This document shows, one piece after another, positions 25,934 through 33,353 of a stretch of 53,625 nt of DNA. The position numbers and the translations under genes are program-made. Source of the stretch: Oxalobacteraceae bacterium (GTDB lineage Bacteria; Pseudomonadota; Gammaproteobacteria; Burkholderiales; Burkholderiaceae_D); NCBI GenBank assembly GCA_003537575.1, contig DPRS01000049.1, positions 29,933 to 83,557 of the forward strand, written 5' to 3'. Positions within the stretch are counted from its first letter, which is position 1. The number at the start of each line of letters is the position of its first letter. A model generated the notes under the pieces. The model was not told the origin of the DNA and searched no databases. It saw only the letters and a list, made by a program, of their open reading frames with translations.

Positions 25934-27967
25934 ATGCCCCACACAAGCACTCCGATGGATTGGCTTTCCCGTCCTGACAAGGATGCCAGCGTACTGATCG
26001 CCTGGCAGCACATGATCAGTGGAGAGGGGATGGAATCCGGCGGCCTGCGCAGCGTCATCGATCATTCCTGGCGGCGCTGTCTCGATGGACAGGTCGATCC
26101 CGAAGCGGAAGGCGCGCCGCCACCGGTCGATGACAAGCGGCTGGGCACGTGTCTGGCAAAAAACGCCCGCCTGATGGACGCGAGCATGCCGCTGATCCAG
26201 CAAACCCGCGATTTTCTTGCGCAGACCGGTACCATCATGTTGCTGGCCGATCCTGACGGGATGATCCTGCAACTCGCGGGCGACACACGCATCATCGAGC
26301 CGGCCGGCGAAGTGCGGCTACTTCCCGGCTGCAACTGGGCAGAACTGAATTGCGGCACCAACGCCATCGGCACGGCGCTCGCCCTGCAACAGCCGGTGCA
26401 GATCCACGGCGCCGAGCATTTCTGTGCCGGCATCAAGCGCTGGACCTGCTCGGCAACGGTCATCCGCGATCCCCTGGATCGCAGTGTGCTCGGCGTGATC
26501 GACGTCTCCGGCCTTGCGCAAACCTATAGCCATCACAGCCTTGCGCTGGCCGTATCCATGGCCGACCGCATCGAGGGCCGGCTGGGCCGGCTCCTGATGG
26601 AGCGCCGCATACGGCTGCTCGACCGTTGTTCACTACAACTTGGCTCCGACCGTAATGATGCGGTATTGATAGCCGATGAACACGGCCGGATCGTCAAGGC
26701 AAACCAGCATGCCGTGCCGATGCTGGCACAACGTGGCGTGTCCCTGAATCTTGGCGATACCGCTCCCATTGCCAGTGCGGAAGCGCTTGCCGGCAATGCT
26801 TCCGCCAGGCTGCTGCCCGATTGGCTGCAGACAGCAAGGATCGACACCATTCGGGACAACGGCGATGTGCTGGGTTTTCTGATCGTATTGCCGGCTGCGC
26901 GGCACAATCTCTTGCCCCCGGCAGCGCGTACGGCCAAGCCGGCGCAGGAAGGCACCATCCGCTCGTTCGCGAAAATCGTCGGCACCAGCGCCGTGCTGCG
27001 TGCCGCAGTGGAAAAGGCGGAAAAGCTCGCCCCCTCAAGAGTGCCGATCCTGCTGCTTGGCGAAACGGGCGTCGGCAAGGAATTGTTCGCGCAAGGCATT
27101 CATCAGAACAGCGCCTGCTCAAACGGCCCGTTTGTCGCCATCAATTGCGGCGGCCTGTCGCGGGACTTGCTCGCCAGCGAACTGTTCGGCTATGCCGAGG
27201 GCGCTTTCACCGGCGCCCGCAAATCGGGCGCCGTCGGCAAGATCGAGGCAGCCAGTGGCGGCACCCTGTTTCTGGATGAAATCGGCGAGATGCCGCTCGA
27301 TATCCAGCCGCACCTGCTGCGCGTGCTTGAGGAAGGCGAGATCTACCGGCTTGGCGAAAACACCCCGCGCAAGGTCAATATCCGGCTGGTTGCGGCAACT
27401 CACCGCAACCTGCGCAACGAGGTCGCGCAGGAAAAATTTCGGATGGATTTATTCTATCGGATTGCCGTGACTAACATCTGCATTCCGCCCTTACGCGAAC
27501 GCAAGGGCGATATTTCCTTGCTGATCTCCGACTGGCTGAGCCGCCTCTGCGAGCGTTACGGCATACCCCCAGCCATCTTCGACGACGAGGCATGCGCCTG
27601 CCTCGAACGCTACGATTGGCCTGGCAACGTCAGGGAACTGCGCAACGCGATCGAGAGTTCGCTGCTCATGGCGCAAGGCAGCATCATCACGCCCGCTAGC
27701 CTGCCGCCTGAAGTCCGGACTGAGGGACGTCACGCCCCCGATGCCGCGCACGAGCCGGCTCCGCCGGCAGCAGCAAAGATCTGTACGCTGGAAACGGCTG
27801 AAGCGCACTCGATCCGTGCAGCGCTTGCCCATAGCAATGGCAACCTGACCAAAGCCGCCGCGTACCTGGGCATCGCCAAAAGCACCTTGTATGAAAAGAT
27901 CCGCAAATACGGACTTTCCAGCGCGGTCAGCGAGACCAGGAATGTCCGCGGTGATACGCCAGCGTAA
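25934..27967 (+). CDS. acxR: Sigma-54-dependent activator of the acetone carboxylase operon (AcoR/AcxR type)
   Basis: A 677-aa enhancer-binding protein. An N-terminal GAF-like sensor (about 60-210; FLAQTGTIMLLADPDGMILQ, NCGTNAIGTALALQQPVQIH) resembles AcoR. A PAS-like stretch precedes the AAA+ domain: Walker A GETGVGKELFAQ, the sigma-54 contact GAFTGA and Walker B GGTLFLDEIGEMPL. A Fis-type helix-turn-helix closes the protein (GNLTKAAAYLGIAKSTLYEK). AAGGAG sits eight bases before MPHTST, deciding the start over the ATG at 25910. Its place next to acxABC and the consensus sigma-54 promoter there identify the likely target; the inducer is probably acetone or a related ketone (inferred). Confidence 0.9.
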   Translation: MPHTSTPMDWLSRPDKDASVLIAWQHMISGEGMESGGLRSVIDHSWRRCLDGQVDPEAEGAPPPVDDKRLGTCLAKNARLMDASMPLIQQTRDFLAQTGTIMLLADPDGMILQLAGDTRIIEPAGEVRLLPGCNWAELNCGTNAIGTALALQQPVQIHGAEHFCAGIKRWTCSATVIRDPLDRSVLGVIDVSGLAQTYSHHSLALAVSMADRIEGRLGRLLMERRIRLLDRCSLQLGSDRNDAVLIADEHGRIVKANQHAVPMLAQRGVSLNLGDTAPIASAEALAGNASARLLPDWLQTARIDTIRDNGDVLGFLIVLPAARHNLLPPAARTAKPAQEGTIRSFAKIVGTSAVLRAAVEKAEKLAPSRVPILLLGETGVGKELFAQGIHQNSACSNGPFVAINCGGLSRDLLASELFGYAEGAFTGARKSGAVGKIEAASGGTLFLDEIGEMPLDIQPHLLRVLEEGEIYRLGENTPRKVNIRLVAATHRNLRNEVAQEKFRMDLFYRIAVTNICIPPLRERKGDISLLISDWLSRLCERYGIPPAIFDDEACACLERYDWPGNVRELRNAIESSLLMAQGSIITPASLPPEVRTEGRHAPDAAHEPAPPAAAKICTLETAEAHSIRAALAHSNGNLTKAAAYLGIAKSTLYEKIRKYGLSSAVSETRNVRGDTPA

Positions 27968-27976
27968 ATGATACGT

Positions 27977-29095
27977 TCAAGCGTTTTTTTTGCTACTGTT
28001 CGGAATGCTTTCGCTGTCCGTTGCATCAGCCCGGCTTCCCAGCTTCATCGCATATTCATGCGTAAAGAGTGATCCGTAGAAAAAAATCTGTGCCGAGTAA
28101 TAGACCCAGAGAATCAGAATCACGACCGAACCGGCCGCACCATACGCGGACGCGACGTCGGCATTGGCCATGTACACGCCGATCAGGGTCTTGCCAATAA
28201 TGAACAGTGACGCTGTGATCAGTGCGCCGACCAGCACGTCTTTCCATGCAATCTTCGTTCCTGGCAAATACTTAAAGATTACGGCAAACAGCCCGGTGAC
28301 AATGGCAAACGACACCAGGTGCGAGATGACGAGGCTCACTACTTTGAGCGGTGAGCCCTCGCCTCCTGGCCAGATGCTGTCCATCGCCGCCAGCGCGGTG
28401 CTGACGGCCAGGGAAATCAGCAGCATCAGCGCAATGACCAGGATCAGGCCGAACGAAAGGACACGCTGGCGCAGCAGGTTCCAGATGCCGGATGTTTTTT
28501 CCGGCGGCACTTCCCAGAGTTCGTCGAGACTGTCCTTGAGTTCCGCAAAGGCGCTGGTGGCGCTGACCAGCACGATGCCGGCCGAAATCAGCCCGGCCAT
28601 GACGCCGGAATTCTCACGCTGCGTCCCGGCGAGAATGGTCCGCACCCCTTCCCCGCCCTGCTCGCCCACCATCCCCGACATTTGCTGCAACAGCTGGTTG
28701 CGCACCGCATCTTCGCCGAAGAAGAGGCCCGCAATCGTCACCACGAGGAGCAGCATGGGCGCCAGTGAAAACAGGGTGTACAGCGCCAGCGCCGCTCCCT
28801 TGCTGGAGGCGCGATGCGCCATCCATTCCTTTGCGGCCGAGACGGCAATGTGAAACAGCGCCCTGGGCTTTGATTCCTGCCTAAGGGATGCCACTTCTGC
28901 CGATTTTTTCCGTGCTGCGTCCGCAAGTTTGGGGCGCGCTTGCTCCTCGACCTGCACCTGTTGGAGCAGCTGCCGGTCCTTTGCCGATTTCTTTGCGCCG
29001 CGTGTAAGTACCACCAGGAAAGACAGCAGCGCGGTAGCAAGCTGCAGCGTGCTTGGCGGCGTACTGCCTCGATCAATATAACGCGAGGTCTTCAT
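27977..29095 (-). CDS. YihY/BrkB family inner-membrane protein
   Basis: A 372-aa membrane protein of the YihY/virulence factor BrkB family. A short N-terminal hydrophobic segment and a basic/coiled stretch (AKDRQLLQQVQVEEQARPKL) precede the family core: AAKEWMAHRASSKGAALALY, TLFSLAPMLLLVVTIAGLFF, then SATSAFAELKDSLDELWEVP and four or more membrane helices ending in VILILWVYYSAQIFFYGSLF. GGAGAC before MKTSRY sets the start. The N-terminal extension before the core is longer than in standard YihY. The family has been proposed to be a transporter; RNase BN assignment is historical and incorrect. It converges with acxR. Confidence 0.88.
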   Translation of the reverse strand: MKTSRYIDRGSTPPSTLQLATALLSFLVVLTRGAKKSAKDRQLLQQVQVEEQARPKLADAARKKSAEVASLRQESKPRALFHIAVSAAKEWMAHRASSKGAALALYTLFSLAPMLLLVVTIAGLFFGEDAVRNQLLQQMSGMVGEQGGEGVRTILAGTQRENSGVMAGLISAGIVLVSATSAFAELKDSLDELWEVPPEKTSGIWNLLRQRVLSFGLILVIALMLLISLAVSTALAAMDSIWPGGEGSPLKVVSLVISHLVSFAIVTGLFAVIFKYLPGTKIAWKDVLVGALITASLFIIGKTLIGVYMANADVASAYGAAGSVVILILWVYYSAQIFFYGSLFTHEYAMKLGSRADATDSESIPNSSKKNA

Positions 29096-29231
29096 GCTTG
29101 TCTCCTGCGCGGATGGGTTGTGCTTTTTCCGGCGACAACCATAAGAGCGCAGAAGGCAGCAAATCGTTTCCTCCGCCGATGCAGGCTGGCTTTTGCCGGA
29201 CGACGATAAAAGCCTCCTTATATGCAAGGGA

Positions 29232-29456
29232 CTATGCGCTGACGCGCCCGACGATGCGCCGTACCCAGGGCGCCACAATGGCGACGGTCGGAAATGCAAT
29301 GGGCCATGTCGTCAGGCAGCTTCTGAGCCATTGCTCAGGAAGTGCCGGGCTAACTCCCTGCGAAGTGATGAGGACAAAAGCAGAAACGATGCAGACCATG
29401 ATGGCCGACAGCAGCGCACTGAAAAGGATCGGTGCAAAACGGACTGGAATACGCAT
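29232..29456 (-). CDS. DUF2798 family small membrane protein
   Basis: A 74-aa protein with two membrane helices: FAPILFSALLSAIMVCIVSA and TTWPIAFPTVAIVAPWVRRI, the DUF2798 signature (WPIAFPTVAIVAPWVRR). Start MRIPVRF follows AAGGAAAATGA; a longer in-frame start at 29483 would overlap the ribosome site. It lies between the BrkB gene and the DUF2938 gene, all on the minus strand. Function unknown. Confidence 0.85.
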   Translation of the reverse strand: MRIPVRFAPILFSALLSAIMVCIVSAFVLITSQGVSPALPEQWLRSCLTTWPIAFPTVAIVAPWVRRIVGRVSA

Positions 29457-29513
29457 TTCATTTTCCTTGGTGTAGTTAATCAATGGAATAAAGCTGTTGC
29501 CTGGGGACGACCG

Positions 29514-30005
29514 TTATGAGGAGTGCAAATAGCGTGTAACCCACGCGGCTGCATAAAGGCCGAAGCCGAAAACCGCATGCGTGATGAGGCTCTGCAGCCG
29601 GGCAGCGGCAGGGCGCGGCGTACGGGAGGCGGCGATGCCGGCCCCCATGCCGGGCTGCATCAGCAAGAACGGCGCCGCGACGGTGCCAATGCCAACGATG
29701 AGGGCGGGAACGATGGTTGGATGTTGCACCCATGCGACGCCCCAGATACCGATCAGCACGGCGGCGAAGGCGATGCCGATCAGGTAATGGGCGGCCCATC
29801 CGATCAGGCGCTCACCCTGTACGGAAGGAGACTTCGCGATGGCTTCATGGCGAAAGCGTCCGCGCGGCATATGCCCAATCCAGCGGCCCACCAGGCCATA
29901 GTCCGGAGGAGCGACGCCGAGCAGCGGCTTGCGGGCGATTCCCCACATATCCATCACTGCCGTCGCGCCGATTCCGGTGATTAGCGTGCATGTCAGATAG
30001 TTCAT
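29514..30005 (-). CDS. DUF2938 family membrane protein
   Basis: A 163-aa protein with about four membrane helices, matching DUF2938: YLTCTLITGIGATAVMDMWG, RWIGHMPRGRFRHEAIAKSP, GWAAHYLIGIAFAAVLIGIW and the C-terminal THAVFGFGLYAAAWVTRYL. GGAGGG precedes the ATG. The gene is divergent from a MerR regulator with an 80-bp gap holding a MerR-type promoter, so it is the likely direct target. Function of the family is unknown. Confidence 0.85.
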   Translation of the reverse strand: MNYLTCTLITGIGATAVMDMWGIARKPLLGVAPPDYGLVGRWIGHMPRGRFRHEAIAKSPSVQGERLIGWAAHYLIGIAFAAVLIGIWGVAWVQHPTIVPALIVGIGTVAAPFLLMQPGMGAGIAASRTPRPAAARLQSLITHAVFGFGLYAAAWVTRYLHSS

Positions 30006-30045
30006 GATTCCCTCCAGGTGTTTGCCTGCATTGATAAGTAGTGGT

Positions 30046-30076
30046 AGCGTACAACTTCAAGTCAACTTGAGGTCAA
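30046..30076 (-). promoter_or_regulatory. MerR-type promoter with SoxR-box-like dyad
   Basis: Read on the minus strand: -35 TTGACC, a 19-bp spacer and -10 TACGCT. The spacer holds the dyad CCTCAAGT-TG-ACTTGAAG (30055-30072; one mismatch). A 19-bp spacer with the dyad inside is the hallmark of promoters untwisted by MerR regulators. The dyad is very like the E. coli SoxR box (CCTCAAGT-TA-ACTTGAGG). Confidence 0.75.
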
Positions 30077-30085
30077 GGGGAAAAT

Positions 30086-30520
30086 ATGGACATTACCGAA
30101 GTGGCACAGAAATCCGGCATTCCGGCCTCGACACTGCGCTTCTACGAGGAAAAGGGCTTGATCACTTCTATCGGCAGGCGCGGGCTGCGCCGCCTGTTCG
30201 CCCCCGATGTGCTCGAGCGCCTGGCGCTGATCGCGCTGGGAAGGTCCGCGGGTTTTTCATTGGACGAGATCGCGCGCATGTTCGCGCCCGACGGACATCC
30301 GCAGATCGACCGGCAGTTGCTTGCGGAAAAGGCACAGGAGCTTGACCGGACGATCCGCAAGTTGAGCGCGGTACGTGATAGTCTGCGCCACGCGGCGGTC
30401 TGCCCTGCGCCGAGCCACATGGAATGCCCGACCTTCCGCCGTCTCATGGCAACAGCAGCGTCCGGGACTATTGACGGCCCCGGCAAGCAGCCGTCGCCAA
30501 GACAGCGTCACCGTATTTAA
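30086..30520 (+). CDS. MerR family transcriptional regulator
   Basis: A 144-aa regulator. Residues 1-70 form the winged helix (MDITEVAQKSGIPASTLRFY, EEKGLI...RRLFAPDVLERL), followed by FSLDEIARMF and a dimerisation helix. The C-terminus holds two cysteines and a histidine in CPAPSHMECPTF, a possible metal or thiol sensor, without the four-Cys iron-sulfur motif of SoxR. It is divergent from DUF2938 over a MerR-type promoter and 24 bp upstream of a Tsx-like porin gene. The inducer is unknown. AGGGGA precedes the start. Confidence 0.87.
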   Translation: MDITEVAQKSGIPASTLRFYEEKGLITSIGRRGLRRLFAPDVLERLALIALGRSAGFSLDEIARMFAPDGHPQIDRQLLAEKAQELDRTIRKLSAVRDSLRHAAVCPAPSHMECPTFRRLMATAASGTIDGPGKQPSPRQRHRI

Positions 30521-30544
30521 TTTTTTATCCTGACAGGAGTATTC

Positions 30545-31363
30545 ATGCAGCACCCCGCTTCCCGCCTGGCAGTAGGAGCTTCCATCCTCTTGAGCCTGCT
30601 GAGCGGGCAATCCGCAGCCGCCGACTGGAGCGACAATTCGGTCGGCTATCGTTACGGCACCAGCTTTGCCGAGCCCTACGTTTCTTCCGATATCAGCAAG
30701 CACGTGCTCAATTTCACGCATGCAAGCGGGGGCAAGTACGGCACGAATTATCTCAATGTGGACGTACTGAAATCCGGCCGCGACGATAGCCATGCCACCG
30801 AAGCCTATCTGGTGTACCGCTACACGCTGGACCTGGGCCAGGCGAGCGGAAAGGACTTGCGGTTCGGCGCGGTGCGCGGCCTGGGACTGACCGCCGGCGT
30901 CGATCTCAACACCAAGAACGATCCCGGCTACGGTTCGAAAAAGCGCATGCTCGTGGCCGGCCCTACCCTGATGCTCGACGTGCCGGGATTTTTGAATATC
31001 AGCCTGCTGGCTTTATGGGAAAGCAACCGTCCGGTGGGCGTGTCTTCGCGTTATCGCTACGACACGCATCCGATGCTGTCGGCGGCATGGAATATCCCGC
31101 TCGGCGAGACAAAGTGGTCGTTCGAAGGCTACATCAACTATATCGCCGCCAAGGGTACGAATGAATTCGGCGGCCCCACCGCGCCCGAGACCAATCTCGA
31201 CATGCAGCTGATGCATGACTTCAGCACGGCGGCGGACCTCAAGCCGAAAACGCTGAAGGCCGGATTGGCATACCAGTATTGGCGCAACAAGTTCGGCAAT
31301 CCCTCCAACGTGCCGGGCAGCCTGGCCAGGACGCCGATGATACGCGCGGAGTATCACTTCTAA
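30545..31363 (+). CDS. Tsx-like outer-membrane channel protein
   Basis: A 272-aa outer-membrane beta-barrel. Signal peptide about 1-25 (ASILLSLLSGQSAAA, cleavage before DWSDN). The mature start WSDNSVGYRYGTSFAEPYVS and repeated amphipathic strands (HVLNFTHASGGKYGTNYLNV, AEAYLVYRYTLDL, FEGYINYIAAKG) match the nucleoside-specific channel (Tsx) family. The last residue is Phe after an alternating strand (MIRAEYHF), the insertion signal for the BAM complex. CAGGAG precedes the ATG. Probably co-transcribed with the MerR gene (24-bp gap). Whether it passes nucleosides is not known. Confidence 0.8.
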   Translation: MQHPASRLAVGASILLSLLSGQSAAADWSDNSVGYRYGTSFAEPYVSSDISKHVLNFTHASGGKYGTNYLNVDVLKSGRDDSHATEAYLVYRYTLDLGQASGKDLRFGAVRGLGLTAGVDLNTKNDPGYGSKKRMLVAGPTLMLDVPGFLNISLLALWESNRPVGVSSRYRYDTHPMLSAAWNIPLGETKWSFEGYINYIAAKGTNEFGGPTAPETNLDMQLMHDFSTAADLKPKTLKAGLAYQYWRNKFGNPSNVPGSLARTPMIRAEYHF

Positions 31364-31406
31364 GGTACGAGGAGAAGGTTGCGCCAGGGATGCCAGCTAT
31401 CTCAGC

Positions 31407-31787
31407 CTATTCGAATGAAGGCATTTCAGGCTTGGTCACCGGGTTGCCCGCTCCCGCCCAGGCGTCGAAGCCGCCTGCAATTGATTGGACATTCGTATAG
31501 CCCATGTCCTGCAAAGCGCAGGCAGCCAGTGCTGCACGGCCACTCGTCTTGCAATACAAAACGATCTTGAGGTCGCGCGATTGCAATTCCGAAGCGTTAC
31601 TGAGTTTGAACTCGAGCATTCCCCGCGAAACATGCATCGCGCCCGGGATGTGGCCAACATTGAATTCTTCAGTCTCGCGAACGTCCAGAAGGACATCGGC
31701 ATCACGGATCGCCTGTTCTGCGGAGGCGAGAGATATCTCCTGAATGCGTGATTTAGCTGCGGCGACGAGGTCATGTGCAGTTTTCAT
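31407..31787 (-). CDS. Cytoplasmic rhodanese-like sulfurtransferase
   Basis: A 126-aa single rhodanese domain with no signal peptide. Landmarks: VLLDVRETEEFNVGHIPGAM, catalytic loop CKTSGRA (Cys and Arg of the CxxxxR loop) and GGFDAWAGAGNPV. The persulfide-bearing Cys is present. It is last in the minus-strand series after cytochrome bd, the ETHE1-like MBL and haemoglobin genes (51 bp after the last). Together with the MBL protein this suggests handling of sulfane sulfur, although the MBL metal site appears incomplete. Confidence 0.88.
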   Translation of the reverse strand: MKTAHDLVAAAKSRIQEISLASAEQAIRDADVLLDVRETEEFNVGHIPGAMHVSRGMLEFKLSNASELQSRDLKIVLYCKTSGRAALAACALQDMGYTNVQSIAGGFDAWAGAGNPVTKPEMPSFE

Positions 31788-31838
31788 GGATATAAAGTTG
31801 TGCAGGTTAGAAAAGCCAAGAATTGTTTCATCCTCCGC

Positions 31839-32291
31839 TCAGGAACCGGAATGATCGCCCATGCCTGCGCAACCAGCATGCCCCTCCGTGTTGACCAGAT
31901 GCTGCGCCATTTCGGTGAATGCCTGCTCCAGCACGGCATGCAGCAGCGGATCGCTCACCTGCTCATCCAGCGCCTGGCGCATGCACAGCATCCACTCGTC
32001 GCGCTCCGCCGGCCCGATCCGGTACGGCGCATGGCGCATCCGCAGGCGTGGGTGCCCGCGTTCGCGCATGCACAGCGGCGGGCCGCCGAGCCAGCCGCTC
32101 AGGAACATGAACAGGCTGTCGGCGCTGTTTTCCAGGCATTGCGGGTGCATGCGCCGCACGGTCCAGGCCTCGGGCAGCTCATCCATCAGGGCGTAAAAAC
32201 GGTTCACCAGGGCGCGCACGCCGGCGGCGCCGCCAAGCTGCGCATAGGGACTGCCGGCCGGCGCCTGGGTTTCATTAGTGGTATCGCTCAT
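31839..32291 (-). CDS. Group II truncated haemoglobin
   Basis: A 150-aa globin of the truncated O-type (group II). It shows SPYAQLGGAAGVRALVNRFY, the conserved PLCMRERGHPRLRMRHAPYR segment with the proximal His in MRHAPYRIG, and the Trp of ERDEWMLCMRQAL that typifies group II. AAAGGAAA precedes MSDTTN; an in-frame upstream ATG overlaps that site. It lies 11 bp after the MBL gene in the cytochrome bd series. Group II globins bind O2 and NO; a role in NO or oxygen handling beside cytochrome bd is an inference. Confidence 0.9.
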   Translation of the reverse strand: MSDTTNETQAPAGSPYAQLGGAAGVRALVNRFYALMDELPEAWTVRRMHPQCLENSADSLFMFLSGWLGGPPLCMRERGHPRLRMRHAPYRIGPAERDEWMLCMRQALDEQVSDPLLHAVLEQAFTEMAQHLVNTEGHAGCAGMGDHSGS

Positions 32292-32302
32292 GGGGTTTCC
32301 TT

Positions 32303-32917
32303 TCATCGTGGCGGCAGTTCCGCCGTGTCATGCGCGATCCGGGACAGGAATTCGTCACGGCTTGCGCCGGCAAACCATGGATGGCAGCAGCGTTGCTCCA
32401 GCACGCTGCTGACCATCCGGGCATGCCGGGCATGGTTGCAGAAAAGCAGGGTTTCATTGGGAAGGGTGAATACCTTGCGGGTGACGCTGTCCCACAGCGC
32501 TTCGGGCGAGGCCGGGCGCGGCTGATGGGGGCAGGCGCCGACACTCAGCAGATCGCCGCAAAAAAGCCGGTCTCGCCACATGAAACTCAGGCATCCATCC
32601 GTGTGGCCGGGCGTGGCGATGATGCGCAAGTGCTCGTTGCCGAACCCCAGCAGCTCGCCATCGCAGCTTGCCGAGCCGGGCGCGACCATCGACGCGCCCA
32701 GCGCCGCCAGCGCCTGTTCCTCCTCCGGCTGCGCGCCCTCGTGCTGGTGGGTGCGCAGCAGCCATTGCAGATGCAGGCGATATTCGAGCAACATCGCGGC
32801 AAGCACCGGCATGTCGCTGCTGCGGGGATCGATCAGCACGGCCGCACCCGAATCGAGGTCGGCCAGCAGGTAGCTCGTCGCGCCGCTGGACTCATCTGGC
32901 AGGAAACGGAAATACAT
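32303..32917 (-). CDS. ETHE1-like MBL-fold protein with degenerate metal site
   Basis: A 204-aa MBL-fold protein. Its start MYFRFLPDESSGATSYLLAD and DPRSSDMPVLAAML resemble persulfide dioxygenases (ETHE1-like). However the first metal motif reads THQHEGA instead of THxHADH, and the region usually PGHDY reads CNHARH. The parts ATPGHTDGCLSF and LFCGDLLSVGACP are kept. The missing Asp-His suggests altered or lost metal binding. The start is chosen at MYFRFL, 9 bp after the ybgE stop, since the longer frame overlaps ybgE. Annotators may call it a hydroxyacylglutathione hydrolase-type protein; activity is doubtful. Confidence 0.78.
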   Translation of the reverse strand: MYFRFLPDESSGATSYLLADLDSGAAVLIDPRSSDMPVLAAMLLEYRLHLQWLLRTHQHEGAQPEEEQALAALGASMVAPGSASCDGELLGFGNEHLRIIATPGHTDGCLSFMWRDRLFCGDLLSVGACPHQPRPASPEALWDSVTRKVFTLPNETLLFCNHARHARMVSSVLEQRCCHPWFAGASRDEFLSRIAHDTAELPPR

Positions 32918-32925
32918 GGCGCAGT

Positions 32926-33213
32926 TCAGTTCAGCATCCTGATCCAGGCCGCCAGGCCGAGCGCCGCCAGGCAGGCCCAGCCCGAAAACAGCCAGCGCCA
33001 TGCCGATACGATCGGCCTGAAGCCCACCCCGTGCACGAATCCGGCGCTCATGGCCCAGAACAGCGCCATCGCCAGGGCATGGTCGGCATTTCCCGCGCTA
33101 TCGGCCATCATCGGCGGATACAGGCTGCCGCCGATCATGATCGCCAGCGCTACGGCGAGGCTGGCGGGGTGGATTTTTCCCTGCGCAGGGGATTCGGCTG
33201 AGCGGGCGCTCAT
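32926..33213 (-). CDS. ybgE: Cyd operon protein YbgE-like
   Basis: A 95-aa membrane protein following cydX. Helices: SLAVALAIMIGGSLYPPMMA, ALAMALFWAMSAGFVHGVGF and WLFSGWACLAALGLAAW, with the FVHGVGFRP motif typical of the YbgE family. Its ATG overlaps the cydX stop (ATGA), so translation is coupled. YbgE is a widespread accessory of cytochrome bd operons with no proven activity. The frame is open further upstream, but the overlap decides the start. Confidence 0.85.
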   Translation of the reverse strand: MSARSAESPAQGKIHPASLAVALAIMIGGSLYPPMMADSAGNADHALAMALFWAMSAGFVHGVGFRPIVSAWRWLFSGWACLAALGLAAWIRMLN

Positions 33214-33332
33214 GATTCCGCCTCGCCGCCGGCGTCGCGCGTCGCGACGGCCTCCCGCTCTCCCCACATCGCATTGACGATTGCCAGCAACACGGCAAAT
33301 CCGATTCCCAGCATCCAGGCAAAGTACCACAT
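33210..33332 (-). CDS. cydX: Cytochrome bd small subunit CydX
   Basis: A 40-aa single-helix subunit: MWYFAWMLGIGFAVLLAIVN followed by AMWGE and a hydrophilic tail. It matches CydX (MWYF-W-LG and the conserved Glu after the helix), which binds CydA and stabilises the haem site. AAGGAG lies eight bases before the ATG. It sits 21 bp after cydB and overlaps ybgE by four bases (ATGA). Easily missed because of its size. Confidence 0.93.
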   Translation of the reverse strand: MWYFAWMLGIGFAVLLAIVNAMWGEREAVATRDAGGEAES

Positions 33333-33353
33333 GATCATCACTCCTTTCGCGGC

